A DNA stretch of 64,000 nt, taken from the NCBI GenBank assembly GCA_003665825.1, contig QPFY01000004.1, forward strand, positions 1,798,001 through 1,862,000, in the 5' to 3' direction. This stretch comes from Microbotryum silenes-acaulis (taxonomy: Eukaryota; Basidiomycota; Microbotryomycetes; Microbotryales; Microbotryaceae). Shown here one piece after another: positions 32,002-45,711 of this stretch (position 1 is the first letter of the stretch; each line of letters opens with the position of its first letter). A program made the position numbers and the translations under genes. The notes beneath the pieces were generated by a model, which worked only from the letters and a program-made list of their open reading frames with translations, made no database searches and was not told where the DNA came from.

Positions 32002-35000
32002 TCACGAGAGGTGGAACCCTCCCCCACCCTCTCGAATGGCGGTCATGATCCTCTCCTTGACGATCTGGCGCGAGGTGTAGTCGGGCAACTTGAAGTAGTT
32101 GACGCAGGTCATGACACTGGGCAATGAGGGGTCACCGCCGTCTTTGCGGACGATTGTCAAGGTTGGGGACAAGGCGGCGAAGCCTCCGATGGGTAGACGA
32201 GGTCTGAGAGAGTAGGATGGCAGGGGTCAGTCAATCATCGCGTAAACCAAACGAAGGCGAATAGAGAAGACTCACGACCCAGTGATGAACGACAAAAACT
32301 CCCTCCTGTCCTCCAAGGACAACTCCGACATGATCGATAACAAATCCCTCACAGGTCGACTGTCCATCGTGAACCCATGATCGGCCTTGGTCGCGCTCGT
32401 CAAGCCCTCGATCGACCAATCCTCTTGCAAGGCGCTGGTCATCATCACCAGTTCGCTAGGTGTGAAAGATTGCATATCCCGGACGGGGAAGACGGCGGAG
32501 AAACCGGTTTGAAATTCCGAGACTTGGGAGGCGACTCCGCGGCGGAGCGTCCAGTCCAGTACGAGGGAGATGTACTCCTCGACGTTGTCGGCCGTAACCG
32601 AGATCGAGTCCCCTTCGGGTTTGAGAGCAATGTCGTAGCCAGGCAACGTAAAGTCGAGTGCGAGATCGGCGATCGAGCTACCATGTACGGTAATCGCTTC
32701 GATCGCGGATTGTTGCTCAACCTCGGACTTGGTGTCGTCGTCGAGGATCGCTCGTCTCACGTCGACAAAGTCTTGCAGGATCGAGAGTGATTTGGCGAGA
32801 TCCCGGTCGATGGACTGCAGAAAACCGAGCGAATGGAAAGTGAAATACATCAGCACACTGCACAATGAAGGCATTTTCAAGACCCCAATCACTCACCCTG
32901 ACACTCGCAATCGCTAGCGGCAACTCCTGATCGAGCACCAGCTTCATGAACGACCGACTGAAATGCACGTCAATGATACGCGAATCCATCATGGCTTTGG
33001 CAACGAATTGACCCAACACGCGGAAATGCTTCAACACCTTGGCGTTCGAATCCAAAGTCGTGTTCTTGATCGGACGAGGGAACAGACCCGTCGGGCTGTG
33101 GACGTAGGTCGAGTTCGCATCGTCATGACCGTCATTGTCGCGCCAGAGACGCAGATTCTTGCGCGCAAACTCCTTTGAAGCAAGGGCGTAAAATTCGAGT
33201 GTCGGACCTAAACCGCTACCGACTTCATCAAAAAACTCGACTTCGAGAGCGGCGCACGAGGAGCCGTATAGCTCAAAGACCTTGTGCGTCGATTCCAAGA
33301 CACGATCACGCGCAATGCGTACTTTTTGTCGATTAACGCGAGCGAGTAGACCGAGGTTCTCGTCCCTTCTCGATGAATCGGAACGAGCTTGGACGACCCA
33401 TTTCTGTACCAGTCGAGCATAGCCGAACGCCGTCGATTGGAGAAAGACGAAGCGTGTGTCGAAAGGGAACAAGAACGGGAACGCCTGCGGCAGATCCGTT
33501 GCCCAGGCTGGAAGACAAGCCGAAGCAACGATCATCGGTTCCTCAAGTTGTCGATTGAGCTTGGCCGTGAGCTTGTTGTTCACGAAGGCCGCTTCGGGCA
33601 ACGCCGATCGACCGTCCTCGACCGTCTCGAAGCAGTCCGAGTTGAGCTGGTGCAAGACCCAGAGCAACTGCAGGATCTTGGCCTGTCGACTTTGGCTCGG
33701 AATTGACGCGGGCATGTCCGTCATGATCGAATCGTGGGTGAAGGATTGCTGAGCGAGCGACTGCAGCGTCGCTTCGGGGCGAGGTGGGCCAGCAACGCGG
33801 CGGAAGCGCACCTCATGGATCGCGTGCCACAGGTTGCGGGGCACTTCAGACGATGCTGTACCCGAGTTGGCAACTTCGAGCGCATGGATCGCACCAAATA
33901 CGGTCGTATCGTGGCCAACATCGCGACCACCGACGGAGAAGGCGAGATGGAAATCGGTCGGTTCGGACTTGACGGCGGCGGCGTACGAAGCACGGGGCTT
34001 GGGAGCCTGCGATGTCGTCGGGGTCACCCGTGGCGTGCTGGCCGAGTTGCCCAGCGTCGGGGTGCCCACCCGCGTTCCGTCCGGCATCTTGGCGATGACC
34101 TTGGACCCATCGTCGGCGACTTCTAGATTGACCGGTCGTTCGTCGCGTGGGGCAGCAACGGGGTCGAGCTCGTCGGGGAAGGCACCTTGCTCATCCTCGT
34201 TATCATCTTCATCGTCCTCCTCATCCTCATCATCATCATGGTCAGGCTCTTTCTTCTGCTCCGCATGTTCCTCTGCACCCTCCGCAGACGGATTATCGAT
34301 GCACAACTCATCGTCCTTGGACGCATCGCGCATCTCTTGATCACCCGCTTCACCAGCCGCAGCCTCGCTCGTGTCGACACCCTTACCGCTCAGCCTTCGA
34401 CTTCGACGACGTCCGATCGGCGGTGCCGTAGCCTTGGACTTGGGCGTCTTGGGCGTAGAGACGGCGTTCGCCGACCCCGCGAGAGGATTGTTCGTCGAAG
34501 TCGAAGCTGAAGCGTTGTTGCCAAGACTGGATGAGAGCCGGTTCGCTGACCCGCTGGCCATCGCACTGGTGGACTGCGACGTCGAAGCAGCCGGGACAGG
34601 AGAAGGCGGCGGAGAGATCCCATTTGCAGCAGCGAAAGCCGCAAGGAACCCACTGAGCCTATTCGCGCCATTCCCCGTACCCGCTCCAGAAGCAGGTGCA
34701 CTGGTGCTGGCGTTAGCGAGACCAAGTCGGTCCGAGAGTGTCGTTGCAGCGACGATGCGAGGCCGCAAGTAGTCGTTGAAGGCTTGGAAGGTCGCGATCG
34801 CGTGAATCGAGACGACGATGTTGCTGCATGATCTTGGCACGTCCGAGCCATCTTCGGCGACGAGGCGAAGCTTGAGTTGCCGCGCCAGCATGGCAGGACC
34901 GTTGCGACGCGACTCGGCTGTGCGTAGGTCACCCAAAATCAGCACGAGAGCACGGTTCGACAGTTTCCACGAAACGGTATGCTCACACTCACCATCCGTC

Positions 35001-38000
35001 GCATTCGAGCTCGCCAAAAGGACCTCAAACTCTTCCATCCGACTCAAAGTCTCCTGCAAGCGCTTAACAAGCAACGCAAAAGCCGGTGTCTCGACATCGG
35101 ACCTGACGAACGCATCGACGAACAAGTCGTGTCGACGACGGTTGTCCACGAGACCTGTTTCGGCGGTGGCAAAGCGGAGTAAACCTTCGACGAGGCCGCT
35201 TTCTTGTAATTCGAAACTTGATAGCGCTGTGAGTTCATCGGCGAAATGACTTGCGACGCGGGACAAGACGCGAGTGATCTCCGCCTCATGTTTCGACACC
35301 GACCTGGGCGACGCGCGTGGTGGCGATCCCGAAGACGACGAGGCGGTGAATGCATCCAGTTCTTTGACGAGCAACCTCAAGTTCTCTAGCGCCTGTTGAG
35401 CTCGCACGGCGGATTCAGACTCGGTGCTGCCATACTCATTTCGCAGGTGCCGAGCTCGGTAAGTGATCAGATCTTGTCCTTGCATCTCCGCCGTCGAAAG
35501 CAGACTGGTAGGTGTCGTTCCAGCCGTTGTTGTCGACGCAGCGCTGGACGAGGAAGCGTGCTGGGCCAAAGCGCGCGATAGACCCGAAGGAGCATTACTC
35601 GACGAACTGACACCAGGTTCCTCCTTGGGGGTACGCGCCGGTGAGGCATGCTTTGACTTTGGCGGTACAAGGATGGGCGAAGCGGCAATCTTTTCGAGCT
35701 CGTGCATGACCCCTTCGCGCCGGAAAAAGTACTGGTACGCGTCTGGCATCTTGACGAGCAACAAGTCGACGAGCTGCAGGGCCAGTAAGCGCAACGGTGT
35801 CTGATCGCGCGACGAGAGGATCGCAGCGAGGAACGAGGCCATCGAGACGGTCTGCAGATACAAATTCAAGGTCATGCTCAGCATCAGATCGCTACACTTG
35901 GCCAGCCCTTTCGAAAATGCCCACCACTCACATGCAGGATCTCCGCCAGGTTCTCCGTATCACCAAAATGAATAATCTTGCACAACCCCAGTACAGCCTT
36001 GGTCCGAACCTGAGGATTGACGCTCGCAGCGCAAACATCGACGAGGATCGGCAGGAGCAGGGCGTAGAAGCGCCGCAGGACGAGTTGGCGGGCCGGGTCT
36101 TTGATGCTCTCGAGGCGTTGTACGGTGTCGGCGTCCTTGGGGACGGCGTGTTTGCCCGACGACAACATAGACGTACTTGCTGACAAGCGCGACGAAGACT
36201 GTGCCGACGTAGAGGCAGCAGCCGCGGAGGACATCGTCGCATCGTCATCCACCGCCTCCATCTTGACATCGACCAAACTCGACGACGAAGCCGCACGTTC
36301 CTCCACATTCCTCTGCTTCGCCTTGGACCTCGACGACGAGTTCTTTTGCGTGTACGCCTTGGGATCAAAGATACCGTCCTTGGGCAACGGGGGCAATAGC
36401 TCGCAAACAAGAGTGAGCGTTTCTTGGATCTGTTCCTTCGGTCGCTGTACAAGGTTCTGCATCACGAGCATATCGTCCTCTCCCGCTTTGGCCTTGGAGA
36501 GGACTTGGACGCCTTCATCGTTGGGGAACTCGGGGGCGGCAACGCCAGTCAAGAAATGGTAGATCGTTTGACCGAGGTTGAGGTCGACGAGCGTCGCTGC
36601 AACACCGGGGCTAGCCTTGGCGGCCGTAGCGAGCATCTTGAGCGTTTGCGTGTACGTCCCGGCACCGACGGTTGTGCAATCCGGGTTGAGCAAGACGCGC
36701 ACGGCGGACAAGAGATCGGCCGAGAGCAAGTCCTCAAGTTTCTCGGGGTAGTAGCGATACGACTCGACGATCCTCACGACGGCGAGGCACGATTGTTCGA
36801 CGAGACGTTGGTCAGGGTACCCGAGCGTCTGCTTGAAGATGGGCATCACGTCCTTGACCATCGAGAACGACTCCAGCGACACGGAACGACAACAGTTCGC
36901 TGCGGCGGTGACGGCTGTGCGCTGGACGTGAAACGAGAAGAAGTCGAGGAAATTGAGCAGCGCCGCGAGACCCCCCTCGCGAACGATCGACGATGGCATC
37001 TCTTCCGAGATCTTCTCGAGCGTGCTCAACGTTTGCTCGGCCAACTCGATGAACTGGATCTCTTTCAGTTTTGAGCAGAGCACGGGGACCGCACCGGCGT
37101 AGACGACCGAATGCGAGCTCCCGGGCAACGCCTCCATCAAGTTGGCGAGGCAGCGGCAAGCGAGAAGCATCATTTGCACGTCGTTCTCGGTCGTATCGCC
37201 ACCACCGCCACCAGCTCCCATCGACTCGCTCGGGTCGATCCCAAACGCGATCATCTCTTCCATCGTCATGCCACCCGCACCGAGACCGCTCGAGCTCGAT
37301 CGACCGCCGTTTGAGTCCCCACGCAAGATGCTAACGAGCTCCTTGACGAATTGCTCCGTCTGGAAATAACCACCCGCCAACGTGTCCTCGGTCGAGATGC
37401 TGAGCAGCTCCGCGAGTTCTTGCAGCGCCATGATCTTGGCGTCGGTGTCGCCTTTCTTGGACTTGAGACTGCCCAAAAGGCGCTTCATCCGTGCACTCGC
37501 TTCAGCCATTTGCGCCCGGAACGCACCGCCTATACCGCTGAAAAAGACCGCATCGGCCGTCGTAGCTGCCGCTTCGGCAGCAGCACGGTCGAGGGCCGAT
37601 CCAGCTTCGTCCAGGGGAGACCCATCGGCATCGAACGTCTGCGGTGGGTCGTGGAGTTCCGATTCCCCGCCTCCCGAACTGTAGCCTTCCTCGTCAAAGA
37701 CCCTACCGTCGGCACCGAGCGTGGTCTCGTAGTCATCGATCTCTTCCTCATCGAGGTCGTCGTCGTCGTATTGGTCGTCATCGTGCTCTTCTGCATCATC
37801 ATCTTCAGAATCCTGCTCGCCATCATCGTTGTCGTCGTCGTCGTCATCGTCTTCCTCATCAACCTCCTGTCCATGGGGATCATCCTCGAGCGAATCGACA
37901 GGATCAACGGTGATCGTAGCCTCTTGCGCGCCCATTGAGCGCTTTTCCGGACCCTTGACCGATGTCTTGGGCGAAAGCTCGGCCTTTGACGTGGTCGACT

Positions 38001-38844
38001 TGCCCGTCCCGCTCGCCTGTCTACCCATCTGCGGCCCACCCCATCGTTTACTCGACGACGATCCTACGGACGTACTCGCCTTCATGGCCTCCTTCTTCCT
38101 CCTACTCGAAGACGAAGGCGACGTCGAGCTCCCCGCAACACTTTGATCCCCTTCCTCTTCATCATAATCGATCGCCATGTCAACGTCGTCCATGCCGAGA
38201 ATATCTTCGTCGTCGTTCTCAGCGGCACGGGCTTTGGCTTTGGCGGCTCGAGTGGCGCGCGATCCCTTGCGTGGCATCTCCTCGGTGTCACCGACTTTGA
38301 TCGCGGCGTTCGTCAACGAGCGTCGAGAACGGCGAAGGGCCTTCTTTTCGGACTTGGTCGAAGGAACCTTGACGGCCCTACCTTTCGTAGAATCTTTCGA
38401 GGTGGGACTGCTGCTAAGGTTGACCTTGCGCCTCTTTGAGCTATGAGCGCGAGTCTTGACAGTGGCGGTTGAATCGGCTTCGACGGCAAGAGGGGGTGAT
38501 ACGGCTCGACGTTTTCCAAGAGCTTTGGCGGAGGGGCCGTCGACGATCGAAGCTTGGGACGTGGTGGTCGCTGTGGTCGTACTGCGGGACTCCTCGGTCG
38601 TGGGGGCGGACGAGGACGAGGACGAGGTCGAGCTGTTGTGGGAAGCGACAGATGAAGCTAAAATTGACGACTGGGTATGTACAGACCGTTTGGACCTGTG
38701 GGGTTGATCAATGTCAGTCGCGTGTACCGAGAGTAGCAAGCTGGTTTGTGTCGTGTGCGATGGTGTATACGATGGCTGGGGTTTGAGTAGGAACCCTTCG
38801 ATGATGACGCGCGTAGGGGGTGTGCGCCTCGGCTGGAACACCAT
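32002..38844 (-). CDS. UFD4: UFD4/TRIP12-type HECT ubiquitin ligase (about 2217 aa)
   Basis: E3 ubiquitin ligase of the ubiquitin-fusion degradation pathway. Exons: 38844-35932, 35896-32897, 32814-32276, 32203-32002. The first ~400 residues are low-complexity, with Ser runs, basic nuclear-type clusters and a long Asp/Glu tract. Residues about 420-800 form armadillo-like helical repeats ([20 protein letters not shown] onward). A second acidic linker precedes the C-terminal HECT domain (about 1840-2217), with [38 protein letters not shown] and [11 protein letters not shown]. The catalytic Cys is Cys2184 in [12 protein letters not shown], and the protein ends GGGGFHLS. Exon 2 begins at a plain AAG acceptor, the only one keeping frame. 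The N-terminal start is uncertain: an upstream exon around 39282-39074, with a good donor, may exist. Confidence 0.93.
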
Positions 38845-40464
38845 CCGCGGTCATATCCACTTTGGCCAGTGAAACAGCGCTGGAAGCTCACAGCAGACCT
38901 CGAGTTCCGGCTATGCCCGTATTCTTCCGTTGCGGCGCCACAGAGGAGCTTGGGCAGACCGAAGCCGAACCGGTGACGGCTGACCGGCTGACCGTAACCC
39001 TTGACGCCGACGGTGACGAGGGGGTGTGCGCTTGGCGGCTGGTGCTGACGATAATGCTAGGAAGGGAAGCGCTCACCTTGTCGATCGACTAGTCGTCGTC
39101 GTCGTCGTCGTCGTCGTAGTGGGGTCCGTCAAAGCTACTTCTTCTTGGTCGCGAGGAGTGTCGAAGAACGATGTAGCGGCTGGGGCCGAGGGTGAGGAAT
39201 GGGAATCGGGTTCGGAATCGGGGTGCTGGTGGCGCCTGGTGGACCTGCGCAAGGACATCCAAAAGCCACAGAACGACGACACAAGCGGGTCTGATGCGCG
39301 CGTGTTTCACAACGCTGAAGAGAGAAGGTGTGCGATATTATCGAAGGGGGTACACAGTCTCACTGAGAACCCATGTAGAGCGGTGAGAGTGGGTGTACTG
39401 CTGTTTGGGGGTGCGGTTCGATGCTCGAGTCAGCAGTCGAGCGTCGGTGCGTGTGCAGACGACAGAGAAGCAAGGCACTAGCGACTCGATGGCGGCGTCA
39501 GCGCACCGAATTCGCTTAATTACTGCCGAAGGCACACGTCGAATTTGGCAAGTCTTGGGTCCGGCCACAGATGCTCGATGTATCGACCGCCGAAAAAGAG
39601 GAAACTACGAGAACAGACTTTCCTTCGCCTCTTGGAATTTGCACAATACGGGATGCTGAACTGACAGGGGTCAACTCGACTCGCTCGGATCGCTGTGAGG
39701 GTGGCGCCCCTCCCACGGACCTTGCCCACATCTGAGACGAGCTCTCCTCTCGTGATTTGGATAGGTTTGTCATAGTACCTTTCGATGATCACCCATTTTC
39801 CTCGTTCCTTTAAGACAACTTGGGTCAATTTAGACAATTTGCAAGGAACCCGAACACGCCTACCGTCTGTTTCAGCAGTTCTCGTGACTCGGACCTTTGT
39901 GAGACCAAACCCTTACACTGCAATCGCCTAACTCAAAGCCTACAAGGATGGAGAAAATCTTCAAGCCTTGACTCCTGAGCTCCTTTCACACCGTACTAGA
40001 AGCTTGAGGACGATTCGCACGGTGCCGCTACTGCACAAGTGACTTTGGTCGTGTTCAAAGGGGTTGCTCGATCATCGCTTTAGACACAATTCGGCGCTTG
40101 GGCTGCACAGCTCGACTAGACCGACTATACGATGAAGTATCCATCCAGGGCAGAAACTCTACAAAGCTGCCTCCCACCACGCCAACCTCGAGAAGCAGGC
40201 TCAGAGCCTGCTCACTGCCATTCAGGATCAGTCTCCCCCCCCCCCACCCGAACCGACCTCTGCGCTCCTCTCCGGGCTTTGCGTCGCGTGGGGGCGAGCC
40301 GAACCCTGCCGAACCAACGATAGTCGCGACTCGCGATCGCCGCTCGGCGTAGCACCCGCCCAAGAAGCGGGGCGCGTGTCAGTCAGTGTCAGCGTCGTGC
40401 ACTAGAAACGGGACCGACGATCGCATGAAACAGGGCGCCGTTCGAGTGTGTGCGTTCCCACAAC
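38845..40464. other. UFD4 / Sec7-PH divergent region
   Basis: Both flanking genes start here and point away from each other. It holds a (GTC)8 microsatellite at 39092-39115 and a C11 run near 40234-40244. A possible extra 5' UFD4 exon on -, ending at a GTGAGC donor near 39077, would encode a poly-Thr stretch; I could not confirm it. Confidence 0.45.
39092..39115. repeat. (GTC)8 trinucleotide repeat
   Basis: Eight perfect GTC units on +. They read as Thr codons (ACG/ACT type frames) on -, within a candidate upstream exon of UFD4. Confidence 0.85.
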
Positions 40465-43400
40465 ATGTCGACGACGACGAAGGATACACCTCCGTCTGAA
40501 AAACGGGCGATGAAAAGCCTCGTCCTACCCATTGTCACTGCACCGGAGCAGGACGAAACCAGGCCGGCGTCATCGTCGTCGTCGCTGCGTACGAGCTCGC
40601 GTCAACGTCAGCCCGACGGCGGAGCTGCCAGTACTGCGATCATCTCGGTCGACTCTGACGATGCACGAGCAGCTACAACAGCCTCGACTACGACGATCCC
40701 AGTAGTCACTTCACCCCTCGCTCCATCGCCCAAGGACCGCTCCTTACCATCCACCTCAACACCGGCCTTGGCATTCTTGAGTAGCCCCTCATCCTCGGCC
40801 TCGGCCTCGCGTTCGGCCACTCTCGCCGTCGGTTCGTCGTCACCGCTCTTACGCGTCTCATTCGACGACCTCCACACTCGGACCAGGCACATCGCACCTT
40901 CGACCGGTCAAGTCGATAGGACACAGATTGAAGGACTTCGATCGAGGGGCAATCCATCGAATGAACATCTGGTGCATTGGAGCGACTCGCACCGACCACC
41001 CTTGGCTCCCCCATCACAAGCAGCAGGCGATCATGGATCCTCGACTCGCAAATCCGGAGGAGGTGGAGCAAGAGCCCTGCTGAGGAAAGCAAGGAGTTTC
41101 ACCAGCTCGCCGACCCTTTCATCAAGTGCCACGTTTGGCCCCGTCGCACCGCGCGACAAGTCCCCACATCGAGAACCCAAGCTTTCGGCCGTTCCGATTG
41201 TGCCGACGCGGAAGGGGAAGGAGAAGGCCGTAGAGCAGCAGCAGCCACCACCTCCTCCTCCACCGACTGCGACTTCACATTGGTTGTTCTCGCCGCTGGT
41301 CTCACCACCGGTGCAGGTCGATGCAGCGAGGCCACAGGTTTCGTCCGTCCCGACACAGACCGCTTCATCTGTCGACGCTCTATCCGCGCGCGACACATCG
41401 TCCAGCGAAAGGGAAGCGAATCGGAAGAAAGGCTCAACAAGTTCCAGGCGGAGTACGTTCTCCATCTTTCGACGGAACGCAAGCCAGAACGATGCGCATA
41501 CCCTACCCGTACAGGCGGCTTCGACGCCAGATTCGACGACCTTCGACTCTCCTTTCCCTTCACCCTCGACGCCGCTGATGGCCGAATCATACTCGTTGCC
41601 GTCCTTACCTGCGCTACAACTCTCGACGAACCCATATCGGATGTCGTGGGGCTTTGGAACTGGCTTGGCCAATACTTCGGATCTCAGAAACTCGCCTCAG
41701 CGAGCGGGCCCACCTGCGACGACCCTTCAGGCAGGCAGTTCTGCTCTACCGAGCCCTTCAGTACCCCAGTCGGCTTCCAAGATGACTCTAGCCAAACCGA
41801 CCAGCTCGAGCTTGCGACGCAACGGCTCTTGGGCCGGTTCGACCAGCTCTTCGAGCTCGGGTAAAGGGGCGCTCAATGGGGATGTGACGATGACGGGTGG
41901 TAATGGTGGGCCCGGAGTAGTGAATCTTCCTCTTACGAGTCCGGCTACGAGGAGGGTCTTGACGAGGGCTTCGAGGAGTTATTCGGATGGGTCGCAGAGG
42001 CCGATCTCGATTGTCGTGCAGTCGGATGATGAACCTGGTGAGCATCGCACGCCCCCATCATCGCTAGCAGGATCACTGACACTTGCCCCGATTCGTATGT
42101 AGCAGTTACTCCGGTCCCGGTCCCGGCAGCGCCCCCGCAACTTCGAAGACCCAAAACATCCGGCAGCATCAGTTCAGACCGCGAGCGATCCGTCGGCGTT
42201 TTCGGTGCCGTCTCCAACTTTTTTAGTGGCTCGGCCTCGTCTTCATCATCGTCAAACCTAGCAGCAACCGTGAGCAGTGCCACCATGTCCCGCGCCAGTT
42301 CCAACAACTCGCTCAAATCGAAAACGACGACCATTTCGCCCACCTTGGCGAACGAGACGAATGAATTCGGCACATTGTTCAGTGCGGCATCGTCGCCTAC
42401 AAAGGGACGGATGCGAGGTTTGAGTGTCGGAGCGGGAATCTTCGGCGGTTCCAGCGACGGAAGGAAACGCGCGGGTAGCTCTTCGAGTCTATCCAATAGC
42501 TGGATCCCACCTACTGCGACTGCAGTCGCCGCCCCAACAGTGGGTGGGATGTTAGCGCCTACCGAAGGTCTTTCGACACCGACTTCGGGACGATTACGAG
42601 CGAGTACAGATCCGAAACGATTGTCGACCGGCGCGTCCGGAGGAGCCCCGGACGGTTCTTCGTCGACTTCGATTCCTTCGTCCCCTAATTTAGGGATGTT
42701 TGCTTCACCCCCAGCTTCACCCACGATGATGCGTCGATCGAGTTTCGCCTTTTCTCGCCAATCGACCGGGACATCACCCAGCTCCCGCAAGGCTTCGTTC
42801 GCAGCTACGACACCTTCGGGCCCAGGGACCATGTCATCAACACAAATGGCGCGCGGTCGTTCCTCAACAATGCTTCTCGCTGCTCCTTCGGTACCCAAGA
42901 TCGATCCGGAGGAGGGGGAAACACCATCAGCATTTGTCGATCGACTCGTCTCGCTCTTGACTCGACCCGACGTTTCGCGATGTCTAGCCCAATCCGCCGA
43001 TGCGTTCCATACGGAGGCTTTGGCGGCCTACTTCGCGCGCTTCAATTTCACCCTTGATGCACTGGACATCGCTTTGAGGAAACTCTTGATGGAAATCAGT
43101 CTCCCTACCGAAACGCAACAAATCGATCGAGTGATGGAGGCGTTCGCGAAAAGGTACATCCAGTGTAATGATGGCTTGTTCGAATCGAGCGATACACCGT
43201 ATGTTTTGGCGTTCTCGTTGGTGATGCTTTCGACGGATCAATTCAACCCGAGTAATAAAAACAAAATGTCAAAGGCGGATTATGTGAGGAATACCAAAAT
43301 CGAGGGGGTGGGGATGGAGGTGCTCGAGGTCAGTTGTTGGCTTCGAGCTTGCAGGGCTTTGATTGACCTCGTGCCTTGCTGACGCGGTTCGCAACAACGT

Positions 43401-45711
43401 TCACCAGTACTTTTACGACCAAATCTCCGTCGCCCCCTTCGTCTTTGTCGAAGACCTGCCTCAAAATGGTCCAGGACTGTCCCGACCCGAAGCGGCTTCC
43501 TCCAACTCCATATTTTCCTCCTCGGCCGGCAAAACCCGACCTGACCCTTACTACCTTATCACCACCGACCTCGTCCGCGACCTCCGTATCGACATCTCTC
43601 TCGCGATACCTTCGCGTTCGCCCTTCTCCTACACGGGTACGACATCCTTTTTCAACGCGACGACCCTGCATCGGCTATTCGCGCGAGCACCTGTCTTGCA
43701 AACGCATAGTCATTCCTCCACTTCCCTCTCGGCATCCAACGGTCGCTCCCGCTCCAAATCCGTCGAAGCCCTCCTCGAAGGAGCCCCCCTAACACTCATG
43801 AACAGTACGACTTCTTACGTACCCCCTTCGACACCGAAACCGAAACAGGATCTGGTTTCAAACATCAAGGTTACCAAGGTCGGGACGTTGAGTCGGAAGG
43901 AGGATTTGGCGGAGGGAGGGAAGAAGGCTGCTTCGAGGAAGTGGAAGGCTTGGAGTGTGGTGTTGACGGGCAGTCAGTTGTTATTCTATGTACGTCCCTT
44001 TCTGCTCTCACGGAAGTAGCTAGCTCGCGACGAAGACTTATCTCGGGGTTTTTTTTTAATCTCCCACAGAAGGACGCGAGTTTCGCCAGCGCTCTCGAGG
44101 CGGCGATCCTGCAGCAGCCTCTCAATGGCTCGCAGCGGTCAGACACTGCTTACACTACCCTCGGCGCGATCTCTGCCGCTTTCAGACCCGATGCTGTCTT
44201 ATCATTGGCTCATACGGCCGCCATTTACGATAGTGTACGTTCTCACACATTTGGGTGCGTGCGACGGGCACTAAAACGGTTAGATCGTCCTTCCCCACAG
44301 TCCTACCGCAAATACAGCAACGTCTTCCGCCTCATCGCCCCCGGAGGGCGTCAATACCTTTTCCAAGCCGCGTCGAGTGAGAACCTCAACGCGTGGATGC
44401 ACGCTATCAACTATGCTGCGGCTTTCAAATCGGCTGGTGTGAGGATGCGCACTTCGGAGCCGACGGCTTCTCCTTCGATGAGTGGCAAGCCGACGCCGCC
44501 TGCGAACGGACTGCCGGAAGTGCCACTGTCTGCTGAGGATGGAGTTACGAGAATGTCGGCGAATGGCTCGTCTGTTGTCATTCCTTCGCCCAAGCTGCCT
44601 TTGATGAATGGTGATCGCGGAGCATTTGGAGACGAGCAACTTATGCGCAGGGCTTCACTTTCCTCTCGTGCCGTGGTGCTCAAAGTGAGTCGCAAGAGCA
44701 ATGAGTATGACTGCATTAGCATATTATCCTTACTTTCCGTCTGGCCACTTCGCAGAAAAAGCTCGCCGAACTCGAAAAGGAGATCTGCGAAGCCAAGGAC
44801 GACCTTCAAGTCGATTTGAGGCTGGCCAGGAATTTGGGCGTGTTGACGCCTTTCAAGTCGTCGACGAGGGAGAGGATTTACCTCGCTTTGCCGGCGATTG
44901 ATAAGAGGATTAGGCATGCGAGGATCAAGTACGTTCAAGGTTGACGTTCGATCTTGTGGATGTGAGGGCTCGATTGCTGATCTTTTGTTGGTGGTTACTT
45001 AGTCTGACCAAGCTCCTGTGCCATCGCGAGATTTTATCGCGGGATCTGCTCGTCGAGGATCGACTCCCCTCTCGTCAAGCGTCCCACCGTCGTCGTGTAT
45101 CGGAGCAAACCCGAGCCGAACGAACACCCAAGTCACCGAGAGAGCCCTTCGACCCGTCAATAACACCCGCAACGCCTCTCGCGCCACCTCGGCCTTCATT
45201 CGCCATGAGCGGTGATCGCACACCGAGCACGACGAGCCGAGACTCGTTCGATTCCGCTCTGAACGACTTTGGGGTTCCTGCGCCTCAGTCGTGGACGGAT
45301 GATGATCTTGATCGATTGAGGACGCCTTCTTTGGAAGGGTCTTTCCCACCGAGGATGAAGAGGAGTACGACGGAGACATTCGGGTCTGCGAGCTTTCACT
45401 TCGATGCTGGGTCTCGGGCTTCAAGTGGAAATGATGCTTCGCGTAGCACGGAGGACGACCTCGCGGCCAGGACGACGACCTTACCTTCCTCTCTTATCGA
45501 CTCGCCCGTACGATCGACCGCGATCCATGGGCAGGAACTGCACCCGGATCCGGATATGTTGCGTTCGGCACAGAGGAGTTCGAGCTCCTTGGAACTGCCG
45601 ACGTCAAGGAGTAGCTTGGTTGTGTTGGGGACGGCGTCACCTGCTTCGTCGGCTCCTGGCTCGTTGGAGGATCTGACGCTTGAAGCGGAGATCAAGTCTC
45701 CGACGTCTTGA
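40465..45711 (+). CDS. Sec7-PH domain guanine nucleotide exchange factor for ARF (1603 aa)
   Basis: Activates ARF-type GTPases in vesicle traffic; similar in layout to yeast Syt1. Exons: 40465-42037, 42103-43328, 43408-43989, 44070-44234, 44301-44684, 44756-44928, 45003-45711; phases close. Residues 1 to about 780 are Ser/Pro/Thr-rich and disordered. The Sec7 domain (about 790-960) has SAFVDRLVSLLTRPDVSRCL, the glutamic-finger region LPTETQQIDRVMEAF (Glu861) and VLAFSLVMLSTDQFN. A split PH domain follows, from TKVGTLSRKED and KAWSVVLTGSQLLFY to FRLIAPGGRQYLFQAASSEN and LNAWMHAINYAAAF. After it come a coiled-coil (KKLAELEKEICEAKDDLQ) and a Ser-rich tail. The ATG at 40465 is used because the open frame before it begins with GTG only. 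Membrane binding probably goes through the PH domain. Confidence 0.92.

Noticed and set aside
37351..37938. 195-codon + frame with a long Val/Ile-rich stretch that looks like a membrane helix
   Set aside because: Reverse complement of the Asp/Glu tract of UFD4; acidic codons read backwards give Val/Ile.
40977..41864. 295-codon open frame on + inside the Sec7-PH gene
   Set aside because: It overlaps the first exon of the Sec7-PH gene in another frame; composition is poor and the exon's own frame is continuous and explains the sequence.
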